64,000 bases of DNA, taken from Leyella stercorea. GTDB taxonomy: Bacteria > Bacteroidota > Bacteroidia > Bacteroidales > Bacteroidaceae. The stretch covers positions 1 to 64,000 of the forward strand of contig NZ_JADYUF010000018.1 of assembly GCF_021531655.1 (NCBI RefSeq), given 5' to 3'. The notes beneath the pieces are model-generated. The model saw nothing but the letters and a program-made list of their open reading frames with translations, was not told where the DNA came from and searched no databases. Positions 63,999 to 64,000 of this stretch are shown piece after piece (position 1 is the first letter of the stretch; every line of letters starts with the position of its first letter). The position numbers and the translations under genes were made by a program.

Positions 63999-64000
63999 CC

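Overview
The window looks like a Bacteroidales chromosome of Prevotella type. The evidence is promoters of the TAnnTTTG class, Bacteroidetes-type conjugation proteins (TraE, TraF, TraG), Bacteroidetes int/HTH/primase modules, a LytTR system and large hybrid or sigma-54 two-component systems. Positions 1-38.66 kb are stacked mobile elements; 38.64-64 kb is ordinary chromosome.

Three elements can be separated. Element B (about 19.04-38.66 kb) is inserted in the 3' end of dnaK. A 14-bp core, TTCACCTCCTCGAA, lies at 38648-38661 inside the last codons of dnaK and again at 19039-19052. Element A begins at that second copy and runs left out of the window. It has the same end module (zinc-finger/HTH protein plus tyrosine recombinase), so A and B form a tandem array on one attachment site. 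A carries replication genes (helicase, toprim primase), an AbiE-type toxin-antitoxin pair with a phosphoesterase, and the start of a tra operon. Element C (about 7.03 kb leftwards, also leaving the window) has its own integrase, replication protein, MobC and relaxase. It appears to have integrated into A's traG just after the Walker A motif.

Element B is mobilizable: integrase, HTH proteins, a primase/DUF3987 gene set that looks split, and a MobV relaxase. Its cargo is a tight AT-rich five-gene operon (30976 down to 21912) coding for a small unknown protein, a 1327-residue UPF1-like SF1 helicase, a PLD-nuclease-like protein, a Ycf35-like protein and a Ycf46-like AAA+ ATPase. An orphan 5S rRNA sequence follows 24 bp after the operon, then a DUF1016 nuclease/XRE regulator/membrane protein operon. 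I consider the helicase-PLD-AAA operon the best candidate for an undescribed, probably anti-phage, system.

The chromosomal part holds dnaK, a PagL-like lipid A deacylase, a dicarboxylate/amino acid symporter, a GH123-like glycosidase, a purine permease with a Tsx-like outer-membrane protein, cca, an AraC regulator, asd, a LytS/LytTR pair, a receiver/PEP-synthase-like fusion, a sigma-54 response regulator followed by a near-perfect sigma-54 promoter and a small exported protein, a hybrid kinase, and a TPR hybrid kinase cut by the right edge. Its intergenic spaces are rich in short regular repeats: 22-bp palindrome arrays, 21-bp and 8-bp tandem repeats, and long inverted repeats.
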